64,000 nt of DNA from Nectonema munidae. Its lineage: Eukaryota; Nematomorpha; Nectonematoida; Nectonematidae. The DNA lies in the NCBI GenBank assembly GCA_030549495.1, contig JAUIRK010000035.1, positions 223,757 to 287,756 on the forward strand, read 5' to 3'. Position 1 is the first letter of the stretch. Each line of letters opens with the position of its first letter. Below the pieces are notes generated by a model. The model saw only the letters and a list, made by a program, of their open reading frames with translations, had not been told where the DNA came from and ran no database searches. A program made the position numbers and the translations under genes. This document shows positions 1 through 12,847 of the stretch, in pieces.

Positions 1-362
1 TAAAGGAGTAGGAATCCGAAAGATCTTAAATTTAATGTTTATACTTTATAGGACTAAAAGTTAGAGTAGAGGTTATTATTAAGAAATTCTATTATATGAA
101 GAAATTGGCATTTTTGATTATGGCAAAAGATTAATTCCAATTAAAGATAATTTTTAGAAATATATATTTTTTGATCGAAACAATATTAATAAAAATAAAT
201 GCTATGGAAGTTTCTTTAATAATACTGATTTCTTATGAATGAAAGAAAGTTCTAAAAAATGTAGAAAACCTTTATTAGATTAGTGTTGGTCTAACAAATT
301 GTCAAAAATTTGTGCGGGATCACCGGAAACCCGGAAAGAAACACTACACATAACCAGAGAGT

Positions 363-1311
363 CAGTGCCGTAGCGAGAAGGGGAGCCGGGGGAACCGTGC
401 CCCCCCCCCCCCCCCCCCCCCAACTTCCTCTTGTGCCCCCCGACTTCCTATTATTTTCTTTTTTTTTTTAGATTGCCTGAATCATCGGTTTCATCCTGTT
501 GTGATTAATGCTTCGAATTCTGTATATGAAGTTTCAAGATGCATTACTGTGTGTAAGCTCATTTACAATTTTATGAGAAAGCCTAATGTTGAGAAAATAT
601 AAGATGGAGGGAAAATTCAAAGGATTATGGATCACGAACGCGGTATCGAAGCTCAAAGTCTTTCGATGCTAATACAGAAAAAACTGTTCATAACATATAA
701 CATAGTTTATTAAGCAAAAAGAAGGTTGTTCAAACCTACGAAAATTGCATCTAAAAATAATAACTTCAAATAATGAGATATTCGAGTTCTTATAAGACGA
801 AATATCACAAGTGTAAAGAGATGACTCAAATGGAAGTCTAATCTATTTTTAAATATATTTAATGTTGGTGCATCGACCATATTTTATGGTGAAAACAGTT
901 CATATTTTGTTGAATCTCGTGTTCAAGGTCCTTAAAATTTTAATTCCTATTAACACTTATGCACAGTTACTTTAAAATACTCAAATACTCATGATATCAT
1001 TTTTAAAAATTTAACTTCTATGATGCACGAGAGAAAAAAAACTTGATTCTATCATATTTAGATTCATATACAAAAAATATTGATAATGAATTGGTCAAGA
1101 AATTTTCTAACAAAACAAGAAGAATTCAACTTTTTTGAGAGAGAATGTAGTTTTTCCAAAATGAGATAATTTTTTTTTTCTATAAATAATTGTTTTATTT
1201 ATTCATTACTTATTTTTAAAAGCATTAAATTGTCCAATTTTAAATCAAAATATTCAGGCCCCCTCAACTTCACCTTGTGCTCTCAACTTCCGATTTCTGG
1301 CTACAGCCCTG
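363..1311. mobile_element. Non-autonomous hAT element (MITE), 949 bp
   Basis: The element starts CAGTGCCGTAGCGAGAA and its other end, read in reverse, is CAGGGCTGTAGCCAGAA, so it has imperfect terminal inverted repeats. It is flanked by 8-bp direct repeats, CAGAGAGT at 355-362 and CAGAGAGG at 1312-1319 (7 of 8 match), the duplication length of the hAT superfamily. A poly-C run of more than 20 bases lies just inside the left end. I see no transposase frame inside, so it must have been moved by a partner element. Confidence 0.75.
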
Positions 1312-2038
1312 CAGAGAGGTCTTTAATGAGACAAGATGTATTTGTGATCGTTTCCCATTCTATCTATAAAGGAAGCGAAAGTGTTGTGGATTTTGATTAT
1401 GAGTGAAGATCCTTTGTGAATGAATGTTGATTAAGATTGACAATGGTTGACTATCAAGGGGATAGTGATTGGTGTATTGGAAAAGTTAATTCTATAAGTA
1501 ATCATTTTTGAGGGTTATAAGTGTAGTGAAGGAAAAAAATTTGTTAGTAGATCTTCATAGAAAAAGAATATGGAAGGATTCTCTCAGTCTGTCAAGCTCA
1601 AAATATAAAAAATCTTTCTTTTGTTTGTCTCTATAAAGAAAGGCCATCAAACATGGATTAGAGATGTGCATATGAAGCCTTTAAAAATTTAGTGGGTGTA
1701 AAACTGAATTTTACAATCAAAATTTTCAGGCATATTTATTTATAGGAAAAATAAATTTTAAAATAGGTCAAAAAGGGAAAAAATTTATTAATGCAATATG
1801 TTTCGAAACGACAACGTTCCTTTTTCAAACATTAAAGAAAATATGAACAAACACTAACCTTTTTCATGCCACTCATAAAATATAAGTAAATTTTTTTTAT
1901 TTTATTTTATATAAAAAGGATAGAATTCACTCATGAATTTTTTTTCTAGAAATTAGTTTGATTTTATACGAGTGTTCCCATGTGGGAGCACTGTAAGGAT
2001 TAGTGCAAAATAGTGCAAAATGCAAAATAAAAAAAAGT

Positions 2039-3660
2039 TCATTTTTTATGATATAAATCAAAACACTTAGAGCCTTTATCAGCATGAAGACGCATTTGGC
2101 ACTTAGAACACATTATACGTGTATTTTTTAAACAAACTTTACATCTTCCTTGGGTAGTAGAAACTTTAGTGTGATCGATGTCATCAAATCGTATATCTGG
2201 TGGTAAGTCTACTTTTTCCCCATTTTTATTTTTAGGATGTTTCGTATTTAGTAAGCATAAAGTAATGCTTCTTCTAAATTCTAAGTGAGACCATTTTTCT
2301 TTAGAGTGCAACTTGCAATAAAACAACCAAGCAGAAACTATTGATACATTCAATGAATGTACAAACAAAGGCCAGTACCATTTTTTTCCACGAATCATTG
2401 ACCTATATGAGGATAAAAGTCGATCAAAAAGGTCTACTCCTCCCATACCTAAATTATACATTTTAATTAGGTTGGGTGTTTTTATAGTAACGCTTCCTTG
2501 TTTTTTAATTCTTCTGAATGATGTACCAAGAGGACTATGTCCTATAAAGTTGCTACCAATTAAAACTTCAGAATTATCATTCCATTTACAAAAATAATCA
2601 TCGCCATCACAACAATAATCAAATTCTCCACGTAATTTTAATTTTTGAGACATAATAAGCTCGCATGCATCTGTTTTTTCTTACTGTTCCAATTGCTTTA
2701 GCATTTTGAGTTTTCAATTCCTTTAAAAGTTGATAACTTGTAAACAAATTATCGAAGTAAAAGACATGGCTTTCTATATTAGATAAAACTTTTACCTTTT
2801 CAATTATTTCATTTACAACAGTTGCTCCAACACCCTCTTTTCTTTTTTCATTGTTTTTTTCGCAATATATTTTCAGAAAATATGGATAGACGTAGGAACC
2901 GCAGAGACACTAAATCTTGTAACCAAATCGAATAGGCTTTCCTTTGATAAACATTTTTGAACTGTCTTCCAAAATTTGGTACCATACTTTCGTCGATGCT
3001 CAAATTTGAGTGAAAAATTCCAAATTGAATTAAAGATTTATTTAAATCATCGAATAATGTTCTCACTTTAGACATTTTCTCATTCGGGTCTAAATTCCTG
3101 TTATCATTGAAGTGTAAATTTTGTTTTATTTTTAAAATTTTATTTCTACTCATTGTTTGAGATATTAATTGAACTCCCAAGTCTGGTTGATTAGACCAAT
3201 AATCTTGCTCACTTGGAAGTATATGATACCCGGATAGCAATACAATACCCAAAAAATTAAGAATATCTTGTTCGGTAGGCTGAAGAGAAGAATCATTATT
3301 ATCACGCATTGCAAATACTTTTGTTTGATAAGTTATATTTTCAACTATTTATTTTGTAAAAAACAAATTTCAATGTTGAAAAGGAGTTTTGTCTTGATAT
3401 AAACGGCAAAAATCGTTGACATCTTCAGAAAAAGTATTCAATAAAGAACCTTGAAAACATTTTGTTTTTTCCATTTAACAGATGGGAATTTAGATTTCTT
3501 TTTACTTAGTTTCGTGACTTCATTAGCGTATGAATCATCAGAAAAAACTTCAAGTTTACCTGCTGATTCAAATAAGCTAATATCTTCCAAATTTGCGTTA
3601 ATATTTTCAGATTCGCTATCACAATCTGAATTTGGAAGAAAAATTTTTTACTAAAGTAAA
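2039..3660 (-). pseudogene. piggyBac transposase, broken
   Basis: The N-terminal part (from about 3660) is acidic and Ser/Asp-rich, as in piggyBac proteins. The segment 3309-2848 has the TEQDILNFLGIVLLSGYH region and SIDESMVPNFGRQ, typical of the DDE_Tnp_1_7 domain. The stretch 2847-2654 reads as VFYFDNLFTSYQLL, containing the second catalytic Asp. The segment 2653-2039 has GGVDLFDRLLSSYRS (third catalytic region) and RGKKWYWPLFVHSLN, and ends in a Cys-rich domain (CKVCL, CSKC) like the piggyBac C-terminal CRD. The first catalytic Asp is not recognisable. Shifts of frame near 2920 and 2670 and a stop upstream of 3309 break the reading frame. The protein would cut and paste DNA at TTAA sites if whole. 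Confidence 0.85.
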
Positions 3661-4031
3661 AGTTCTAAAATTAGAGCAAAAAGAGTTTAAAATATAATAA
3701 AATTTAAAAATATAAATTTTTTTTTATTTGTATAAAGACTGCCAGTGTTCCCATATGGGAACATAAATTTTAAGTTTTAATTTTTAGCAAATTTTTTTTT
3801 GGAAATTTTTTTTTATATACACTCAATATTCTTATATATACATATAATACATTATAAAAAAATATTTAAAAAAATTATAATAGCTTTTTTTTGTTTAAAA
3901 TTGACTTACAAAGTAAGGGTTAAAGGTAAAATTTAAGTAAGTGTACTTTGTAAGTAAAATAAATCAAAATTTGACCCATTCTCATAGAAAAATAAAAAAA
4001 TGAAATTTAATAAATGAAGTTTATTTTTATA

Positions 4032-6235
4032 CAGTGGACTCTCCCAAAACAGGACTCTTTCCGGACCGAAAAAATTTTCCGATATTTCGAAATTCCGGTT
4101 TCTCGAAACGGCCATTTTTTTATACTAAAAACTTATTCTATAAAGAAAGCCTATAACACTCTTTTAAGGTTTTCTACAAACTAAAGTCTAAGTTATAAAA
4201 TTTTATAAATAAAAAAAACATTTATTTTTTTATTAGCCATTGATCTAAATTTATTTGTTTTAAATTTTTTTTCCCATTAAAATTTCTCTCTCAATTTCTT
4301 CCGTACGGTTTTGAAGTTTTTCATTCAGCTTTTCGTAGTTAGAGGCTTTTATTAAACAGCATTTTTTGATCTGATTTATCATAGATACCATTTCCTTAAA
4401 AGTCAAATTCTGATCATCATCATCTTTTTAATCATCTTCTTCCTCAACCGCAACTTCAAAATTTTCTTCTTCCTTACTCGATTGATTTTTAGAGTAGATT
4501 TCAATTAAAGCATTCTCCCAATCATTTCCAACTTCTTCCACTTGAACTAGCTCATCTGTTTTTTTTATAATTATCGAAAGCTGCGAGATCATTCACTTAA
4601 CTGACCAAATCCTTCAAATACTCTTCATCTTTATCTTCAAATTCTCCTTCATTATCATCACTAAGTGTTTTTATATCAAATCCACATCTTTTAAAGCACT
4701 TGGAAATCCTACTATCAGTCGTTTCTTTCCATGTTTGGGAAGACCAATTTACAGCGTCTAGAACACTAATTTGTTTGACGATATCGCTCCCTGTATTCAC
4801 ATCATCAATTTTAGAAAGCACACTGCGTAACAATTTCACCCTATACTTGTTCTTGGAAACTTTAATTATGCCTTGATCCAACGGTTATAATACGGATGTT
4901 GTATTTGCCGAAAGAAAAGCAAGCTTCACGTGGCTTTTTTAAAAGTGAACGTGTGAAGAGGCATTATCAAGAAATAATAAAATTTTTCGTTTTTGAAATC
5001 TCATTTTGGAGTTAAGTTCATCAAGATATTCCTCAAATAAGGAACCAGTCATCCACACTTTCCTGTTGAATTTCCATGTAACCGGCAAACGCTCCGTGTC
5101 AATCGATTTAAAACATCTTGGCTTTTGAGCTCGCCCAATTATCAAGGGTTTTAACTAAATTATAAAAAACAAATTTGATTTAAAATTAGTAAAAAATATT
5201 CAAAAAAATTTTTTTTACCTTTTCTCCAATCATGCTACAAGTCAACATTATTGTTATTCTCTCCTTAGAAAACTTGATTCCTTTGACATCATCATTTTTG
5301 AAGGACAAAGTTTTGTCCGGCAAAGCTCGAAAAAATAAACTAGACTCATCACAATTAAAAATATTTTCCTGCTTATACCCTTAGCATAAGTGATGAATAC
5401 TCTTTTTCCAATCATTAACTTCCATATTTACATCTCCCCTTTCTCGACAAACTGTAAATTACTTTATATCGTGTTTTTTTTTCATTTGCTAAGCCAACCT
5501 TCTCAAGCTTTAAAGTTTTCAATATCCATTTTTTCAGCGAATTGTTCGGCCTTAGCTCTTATTATGGGTCCAGAAACAGGAATATTCTTGTCGCGTGCAG
5601 TTTTGAACCAGCTAAGCTTAATTCATCAATATCAGTAAACTTTGTTTTAATCACTCTAAATTTTGATGCACATGATGCTTTGCTTTGAATTTTATATTTA
5701 TCCCTAGCCTTCAAAATATCGTAGATGGTTGACTTGCCTAAAGAGTATTTTATTGTTGCCTCGGCAACGCTCAACCCTTTTTCAACATCATTTATCAAAC
5801 TTATTTTTGAATTTAAGTCAAGCTCATTTCTTTTTCTTTTAGGCATTTTGTTTTTTTAAACCAATGAAGAAAAGGTGCACAAAAATTCAATTAATTTATC
5901 TACAAATAAAAAAACGTTCAAATATAATGCGAATTTTTCAAGTTTAAGATAAAGTAAATTACCATTTTAGTTTTATGAAACGTAAAAAGTATAAAAATAA
6001 TAATGGACTCTTAAAAAAGCAAGAAATATCATGAATTTAAGCGCAAATTCCGGTTTAAAGAACAATATTTTGTCTGTTCGGACTAAATTTTTTTTCCGGT
6101 TTCCAGAATTTCGAATTCCGGTTTATTTTAGTTGGCATAACGTATTAAGTATAGGCAAATTTCGGGACCAAAAAAATATTTCGGTTTTTCATAAATTCCG
6201 GTTTTTGGAGAGTCCGGTTTTAGGAGAGTTTACTG
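4032..6235 (-). mobile_element. Tigger/pogo (Tc1-mariner superfamily) transposon nested in piggyBac element 1
   Basis: The left end CAGTGGACTCTCCCAAAAC and the reverse of the right end, CAGTAAACTCTCCTAAAAC, are terminal inverted repeats, and each is flanked by TA (4030-4031 and 6236-6237), the target of this superfamily. The repeats continue inward with several GAATTCCGG/CCGGAATT-like blocks. Pieces of a CENP-B-like transposase lie on the minus strand between 5846 and about 4260. It sits wholly inside piggyBac element 1, so it inserted later. Confidence 0.85.
4260..5846 (-). pseudogene. Tigger-type DDE transposase, broken
   Basis: Reading from 5846 down: MPKRKRNELDLNSKISLIND starts a psq/CENP-B helix-turn-helix (EKGLSVAEATIKYSLGKSTI). 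Around 5350-5220 is DESSLFFRALPDKTL, matching the first catalytic Asp region. At 5145-4939 is KILLFLDNASSH, the second Asp. At about 4925-4865 is LSANTTSV and PLDQGIIK, the third Asp region. The stretch 4881-4597 is the helical C-terminal part, and acidic residues follow to about 4400. All three catalytic Asp positions are recognisable, but they are spread over different frames with several stops. It is inactive. Confidence 0.8.
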
Positions 6236-6418
6236 TATTAGGAACTATCAATATATAAAAAAATTAAAAAAAAAATTATTAAAGAATACAAACATGCTAT
6301 TTTTCATTGTTTTAGATATGTTCCCACATGGGAACATTGGCATGAAAACGGTTTACTTTGTTCACATGTTTCTCTGCGTGAAAAAGGTACGTTGTCGTTC
6401 CGAAATATATTGCATTAA

Positions 6419-7741
6419 TAAATTTTATTTTTCCTTTAATTTAGTACATGGAACAAATTAATACATTTATGAAAGCATATTTATTTAATTCATAGAAATA
6501 AAGCAATCTATTTTCATTTTTGATTCGTAATGAAAAAATAGTGTCAATAAAATGTATGTTAATATGTTAATGTATTAATACGCAATTCAATGTTGTATTA
6601 AAATTTTAGAAACCAATGCGAAAAGTTCATTCTTATGAGTAAAAAATTGAGTAAGAAAATCTCATTGTCTTATAAATAGCTTATAAAAATAATTTTTCAT
6701 CACTTTTAATGTGAATAAATATGTCTTCTTAATTTGAAAAGTTAGCATAAAATTTTTTTGTTCACTAAATCCAGTTTAATTATTAAATGGAATCAGTTTT
6801 TAGAGATATATATATTCCCTACAATTTTTATTTACATAAAAGTTACATCAAATGGTAATCATGCACTATCCGCGCCTTCAAATTGTATTCTTTGAATGAT
6901 ACATGTTTTATTGACTGATTTGTTTATTGATCCAGAATGAAATATAATTTCGCTCCAGACTTGACAGGAACTTTGAAATCGTTATGGACTGATATTATTA
7001 TCAATCGTGCTGAAGCAAGAAATGATCGAATTCAAAGACAAAAACAATTTTTCTAACTTTTTGCAAAAATGTTTTAAACATCGTCGAAAAATTGACCAGG
7101 ATCCTTTATTTTTTGTGGATAAATGTGCTCGTATATCAAAATGAATTGTAACGTCATTTTTGAAATATAAGATATTGAGTTTACAAAGTTTAAGTACGTT
7201 TTTAAAAGCCATAATCTTCATAATTTATACTTCATACAAAAATCTTCTTGATGGGCCATCCTTTCCATCGTCCTAAAATGACAACCAATCGGGTCGTCTT
7301 CCCTCAAAGATTTTTACATGCGAGTGAAAATACCCAGGCAGGCGGCTACCTTAATATTTATTTTGTTTGATACTTAAAGTTCCTTATTTTGTTTAGTTCT
7401 TTAGTTCGTTTAAAGTTTTTTTAAATTACGTTATTACAAAAAGTATGTTAGAAAATTTTTTTTAATGTCTCATTAATAGTAAATTTAAACGTGTTCCAGG
7501 TTTGTTATTGCATATTTAGTAGCAAGCAAAAACTATTTTTAAAAGTTATAAATTCCGTGATAAATGTACAATTGATGCACAAATTTGTGACATAAAAATA
7601 TATACATTTTTTTATTTACAATTTCAAGTTTTTTCGGTTGTATTCAAACAGCCAAACTATTAATTATTAATTTATATTAAATTAACTTAATTCTGAAAAT
7701 TGTCGGCTACACAATTCACTTTTGTCTAAATTTTAGGGTGT
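6419..7741. other. No recognised feature
   Basis: AT-rich DNA with a single 79-codon minus-strand frame (7221-6982) that shows no motif. Nothing else is supportable here. Confidence 0.5.
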
Positions 7742-7749
7742 GGAGGTGG

Positions 7750-7996
7750 CACTGGCTGATCCAGAGCTGGCCATCTGGGCCTAGACTCTCCTCCATCCCC
7801 CTATGAAGAATGGCTTCAGAAATTCCCCCTACTGGGTTTGCTCTTTCCGAAAGCATCAAGACTTGTATGGTAGTGGATTACGTCTTTATCAAAGATATGA
7901 CAAAAATTATTCTGTCTCAACACCCGTTTTCGACAGTAAATTTGAGTAGCGGAAATGCAAACTAGTATTTTTTAAAGTTTTCTGGATTCGCCACTG
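7750..7996. mobile_element. hAT MITE, 247 bp
   Basis: The left end CACTGGCTGATCCAGAG pairs with the reverse of the right end, CAGTGGCGAATCCAGAA. The flanks are a perfect 8-bp duplication, GGAGGTGG at 7742-7749 and 7997-8004. There is no coding content. Confidence 0.85.
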
Positions 7997-8004
7997 GGAG
8001 GTGG

Positions 8005-9245
8005 AAAAGAGGCGGCTTGAGCACCATTGTCCTCATGTCTGAATACACTTCTCCTCTAAATGTTAAAAACACTTTTAATCCATACAGATTAAATTATCAA
8101 TAATGAACTATTGAACAAAATTCCATGGACTATCTATACCCATTAAATGATCCCACATTCAATGATCCCGAGGCTCTCATTATTTTACCAGTTAAATAAT
8201 TTAACCTTCAATTAAAAGTTTTAAATGATCCAATGAATAGTGGAACTACTATAGCAGGCATTTTAAAGAGAAAGGATTTATGCATAGAGAAAAGGGTATC
8301 ACTTTTATGATACGATGTCGTAAAAGTGGAAAAGAGACCATGTTTCATGCAATCAAGTTCTTCTTATTGGAATACAATTCAAATGAGTGATATTTTATTG
8401 TTTTTTTCTGGTATTTCAAAATATATAATATATTAGTAAACTGATAGGAGGAAAATGATAGGAGTAAGCTAGATCAAAAGACATTTTAATTCAAGGTTGT
8501 TTTTTACGATGATAAATTTTAATGCCAAAATAATTGATTAGCCTTCTTGGAAGTATGCCTTCCATCAAAGTATACATATTGTCAAGGACAAGTTAATATA
8601 TTTTTACATCCTATCTAAACCGTTTATTATACATTCTCTTTCCAACAAGAAACTTTTGTTACACATAAAAAGGTAATAAGGATTTAATACTTGTTAAAAA
8701 CTTGTTGTTTTTATTTACAAAAAAGGTAACAATCATTTAGTACTTGAATATTTTTACCCAGACAAAACATATGAATAGGAGAAATTGTAAAAAAGAAAAT
8801 TTGCTAGTTTAAAAATGTTAAAGAAATGAACAATATTGCCATTTGCAGCTGCCTCTCATAGCACATTCTCATTTCATATAATATAAACATGAATTTACAA
8901 ATATCAGAATGAAATTCAAATAAAAAAATAACTTATTAATTGAATAAAATTAGAGATAGAACGAAATACTAATTTTGGTGGGTAATGGTTTATATATGGT
9001 TATCGGCATAAAGCCACTTTTCACACAAATCTCGCTTCCAAAACTGTCCTGAATTATAATAGTATTTAAGAATAAGTTTATTCTCATTTATTCCTATCAA
9101 ATTATATTTGATATTAAACAAAGAAATGTTATCCTTAAATAAGGGACTATTTAACTAAAAAAAGCTCACTAAATAATTAATTAACTGACTAAATAAATAA
9201 CTAAAAATCGAGTATTTTTAAAGCGATTTAATATTTAAGGTATTA
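8005..9245. other. No recognised feature
   Basis: AT-rich, without long frames or repeats that I can pair. A short run of TTAACTGACTAAATAAATAA-like words near 9170-9200 recurs loosely near 24800, 43950 and 51850 but looks like low complexity. Confidence 0.5.
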
Positions 9246-9260
9246 TTTAAACATTTGTAA

Positions 9261-9405
9261 AAAAAAAGTACCATAGGGTGTTTTCATCGAGAAGGCACAA
9301 TGCGCGGCTTGTATCGAACTATGAGGAAAGCAGGCTTGATGCGAGATCGAACCCAAGACCTTGAGTTATCGAATCCAGCATCTAACCAACCCTACTCACG
9401 CCAAT
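9261..9405 (-). mobile_element. tRNA-derived SINE (family A, copy 1)
   Basis: On the minus strand the element begins GGCGTGAGTAGGGTTGG and contains GGGTTCGATCTCG, close to a pol III B box, with an A-box-like TGAGTAGGGTTGG about 45 bp before it. It ends in a T-rich tail. A perfect 15-bp direct repeat TTTAAACATTTGTAA flanks it at 9246-9260 and 9406-9420, the mark of LINE-driven retroposition. The second copy at 49858-50003 is about 85 percent alike by eye. Confidence 0.8.
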
Positions 9406-10764
9406 TTTAAACATTTGTAAGAAAATATAATCTTGAAAAAAATATTTTGATAAAACTATTCTTTTAAGGATAATTTCTAGATTAAAATTTATTATACGCT
9501 ATAATTTAGGAGTATAACATTATTCTTCAAAAATTAAAAAATCAACTCAACTACAAAAAAGTAAAAACAGGAGAAAGAAAAAAGAAAGTCATTTTGGTCG
9601 AAATACGCTTAACCAATCAATGATCGTGTTATTTGAATATCTGTAAATTTTCAATGGATTAATTTTGTGGAATCAATAATAATAAATTATAAGGGTAAAT
9701 GCGCTAACTTTAGATTTTAACTTTATCTTAGCGGTCCGCATAAAATTCTTTAGTTGACACCATGCGACGCGCAGTGGTAGTATTCCGACACCTGATCTAA
9801 CCCGAACTCCATATGTAAACAAAGGCGCTATGAATGTGAATTTTCACATAATTCTGTTAGTTTTGTTTTGTATGTAGCAATGCCTTATTACCCTACTAAA
9901 GTAAATTATTAGGCGTATAGTGTAGATTTGCGATGTTATTTGAGTTAGCTTTTTAATCTCCACTTTTCAGGCTGTAGATATTTTGATTTTTTAATAATGT
10001 CGGCTATAGTCTATCTTCGAGTCAACGTGCAGTAACTACAACAGATTTAATTTCGGATAATAAAATGCCGTTCTTGAATATAATGAGTAATGACTTTGAA
10101 GTTATACAACTTGATTTTTGAGCTGGATGATATTTCCCGTTAGAGGCATGGAGGTACTTAAGGAAAATCGTGTTTTACTTCAGGCTTGGTTCTGGAAAAT
10201 ATTGATTTTTCGGATATGCGAAAATTTATATACAAGAGGTTGTACTGTGTATATACTATTTTGGAATTTTACATTTATTATAAACATAATTTTAATAATT
10301 GTAAAAAAAATTGTTTGTTTCGTTTAAAAAATAAAATTGATTCATATTTTGTTTTCCCTTTCTACCTGCTGTTCTTATTCGTCTCCGAATCTCCCTTCGG
10401 TATAGCATCATTTCGGAAAGGTCGAGTACTTGAGTATTTTAAATCACTTACTTGACTTCGTTTATTAGGGAGAGACACTTAAAGTTTAAATTTTACACAA
10501 GTCTAATCATTTTTGATTATCTTGATTCAATAAAATATTTGTCATTTTATACCATGATCCCAAATTAGGACTTTTTGAAAAACAGTCAAATTTTCTAAAA
10601 TAATTTTAATATGAAAAAAATTAAATGAAACACCTTTTTTAAAATCTACAAAAATGGAAATAAAAATTTGACAGTTAATGGCTTAAGTTTAAAATTTATA
10701 TAAGCCAATAACTCTCTATTTTGAATAAAGAGCTAACCAACTTAAATAACCTAAAAACTTATCA

Positions 10765-11019
10765 AGAACCCCTCCCCCCCTCTCCCCCCTCCCACTGGTG
10801 ATACAAATAGAAGAAAGGATTTTTTTATTTGATTTTTTTTAAATAAAACCTGTATTAAAATTTAATTTGAACTTTTAAATTTCAATCTTTTAGTTCGTTT
10901 TTCGCATAATTCATCTTTAAAAAATTTAAAAAATACTTTTTATTTGTCATTTTGTATATATATTTTCTTCATATCCCCCCCCCCCCCCCCTTTGAAAATT
11001 CCTTCATCCGCCACTGGTT
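10765..11019. mobile_element. hAT-like ends with C-rich tracts
   Basis: Two C-rich runs (10771-10790 and 10976-10990) are each followed by a hAT-like right end, CCCACTG at about 10797 and CCGCCACTG at 11019. They resemble the ends of the other hAT MITEs in this window. I could not find the matching left ends or target duplications, so the boundaries are not defined. Confidence 0.35.
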
Positions 11020-11030
11020 GCTTTAATAAC

Positions 11031-12839
11031 TATAAAAATAGAAGCTTAAGAATTAACATAACTAACAAGATATTGTTTGTAAGTTGGTTTGATGCGCCGC
11101 CCTACTCAATTACTCATTTTACTTAACTAAAAGAAATTTAAATTTTGGAGTCTAAAGCTAAACATTTTCCCTAGGGATGAAGTACTTCAGATTCGAAAAT
11201 TATTAGAACAAAAACTACTAAATTTGTAGTCTTTGAAATATAATGTATCATATATCCCTTATATGGACATTATTAATAATAATTGGTAATACAAGTATGT
11301 GTTTGTTTCAACGTAATATCAAACAGTATGTTCGATATGTACATTTATTAAGCTCAAGCTTGTATTTGTTATATCTATATATATATAACCATATTGTGTC
11401 TTCATAAAAAAATTAATCAAATTTTATATCTCTTATATGTGGTATGATTGAGAAAAAGCTTTTTTTTATAATACAAATATTAAAGAATATCGAACTGATT
11501 TTAACTAACTAATCAAAAAATCTGTGCTTTCTAGAGAGGATTACGTTTCCATGAAAAAGTAGCAGAGTTAAAGTACGGAAACCTACAAAGTGAAAAATGC
11601 TTTGATTACAGCAGAGTGATCATATTGATATAAAAAAATAATGAATTAAGAAGCATTAAGAAGAGAAAGTCTCCCTACATGTCTATGTGTCTACCCCTAG
11701 CAAACGTTGCAGTGCCACTCCACTGTAAAAGTTTATTTCTGAATATATCAAAACACCAAGATTTTTGTGTCCCACTATGAGAAAATTGCAGAGAGTTTTC
11801 TCTCATTCCTAGAAATACAAGCGTGTTCTACGTGTACAATGTACATATTTTTTATATTTGCCAACTCTAAGAAGTGTCGCTAGCGAGCTTATGCCACATT
11901 TTAAAGATTCTGGAAAAGGTATTATACATCATTATTGTATACATTTGTTAAAAACAGTCTTAAAACTGTTTGAATATATAAAGTTGAAAAAAGTTTAAAA
12001 AAATGATAAAATCGAGTGTTTTGGTTGGAGCTCACAGTAATTTTTCTGACATTGCTTGAAACGGTTAAAGTATTTTTAAATGCTTATTTCCAATACCCTA
12101 TATAAAATAGATTCCTTGTCTTTTTTGTTGTCTCAGCTAATCTTGCCAAACAACCGATATTTATAGTATTTCGAAGGTAGAAAGCACCGAGGACAAAGTT
12201 GGCATTGAAGCATTGTAGAAAGGCAGAAACAGTTAGAAATATAAAAGTTCCTCTTCACAGACCAAACTATTATATCTTTTCGATGTAATCATCTTGTGCA
12301 CATATTGTTTTCGTGATAAATAGAGCAAGTTGGGGAGAGGGGAAAACAGGCCTCTCTTTGTATTCCATCATGGCATGAAGTGAGAGGGAGCAGGCCGTGG
12401 TGGAAAGAGCGCCCTTTCTGAACGTGCTCAAACAATGCGTGCTCAAATATCAAAGGAAGAGTAAAATAGCGATAGCATCATCAATGTCATCTCACACACT
12501 TCTCATCTGCACAAGTAGGTGTACTTCACTTCCCATCTCATCAGTCATCACACCAAAGAGTATTCACGATAGACTTTCGTCATTCCAATTAAAGGTAAAA
12601 CATTTCCTCTCTCATTTGATAAAATTTGCTTCACTTTTTCATCCCTGAAACTCTTCATAGCTTCAATAACTTATTATTATAAAACGCTAGGCAAGGTGTC
12701 TCTTATCATTCGATTTGTAGTGCTTACGTCACTCTTGTTCTCCCACTCTTACGCTTAACCCATTTGATTTCAAAAAAGCAGACAACTTTAACCTTTTAAC
12801 ACAACATAACATAATTTATCAAGCGAACGAGTAAGGTTA
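11031..12839. other. No recognised feature
   Basis: Mostly AT-rich. From 12300 to 12800 the composition is more even and an 83-codon + frame (12397-12648) is present, but it lacks any motif or good start context and is probably chance. Confidence 0.4.
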
Positions 12840-12847
12840 GCACAACC

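Larger units (their letters stand above)
1788..6418 (-). mobile_element. piggyBac-type element 1 (contains a nested Tigger element)
   Basis: Both ends carry the same sequence in opposite orientation: TTAATGCAATATGTTTCG at 1788 and, read in reverse from 6418, TTAATGCAATATATTTCGG, followed on both arms by ACGACAACGT and CCTTTTTCA. TTAA is the piggyBac target duplication. A second inverted pair, CCTTTTTCATGCCA at 1858 and its partner at 6338-6351, lies further in and could be the true terminus. Transposase pieces sit on the minus strand at about 3660-2039. A Tigger transposon occupies 4032-6235, so without it the element would be about 2.4 kb, normal for piggyBac. I see at least three breaks in the transposase frame; it is a fossil. 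Confidence 0.75.

Noticed and set aside
9340-9402. tRNA-like sequence with GGTTCGAT
   Set aside because: B box present but no cloverleaf, and a 15-bp target duplication encloses a longer unit; it is a SINE.
12397-12648. 83-codon + strand frame in a less AT-rich stretch
   Set aside because: No domain, no splice context and no repeated composition signal; likely chance.
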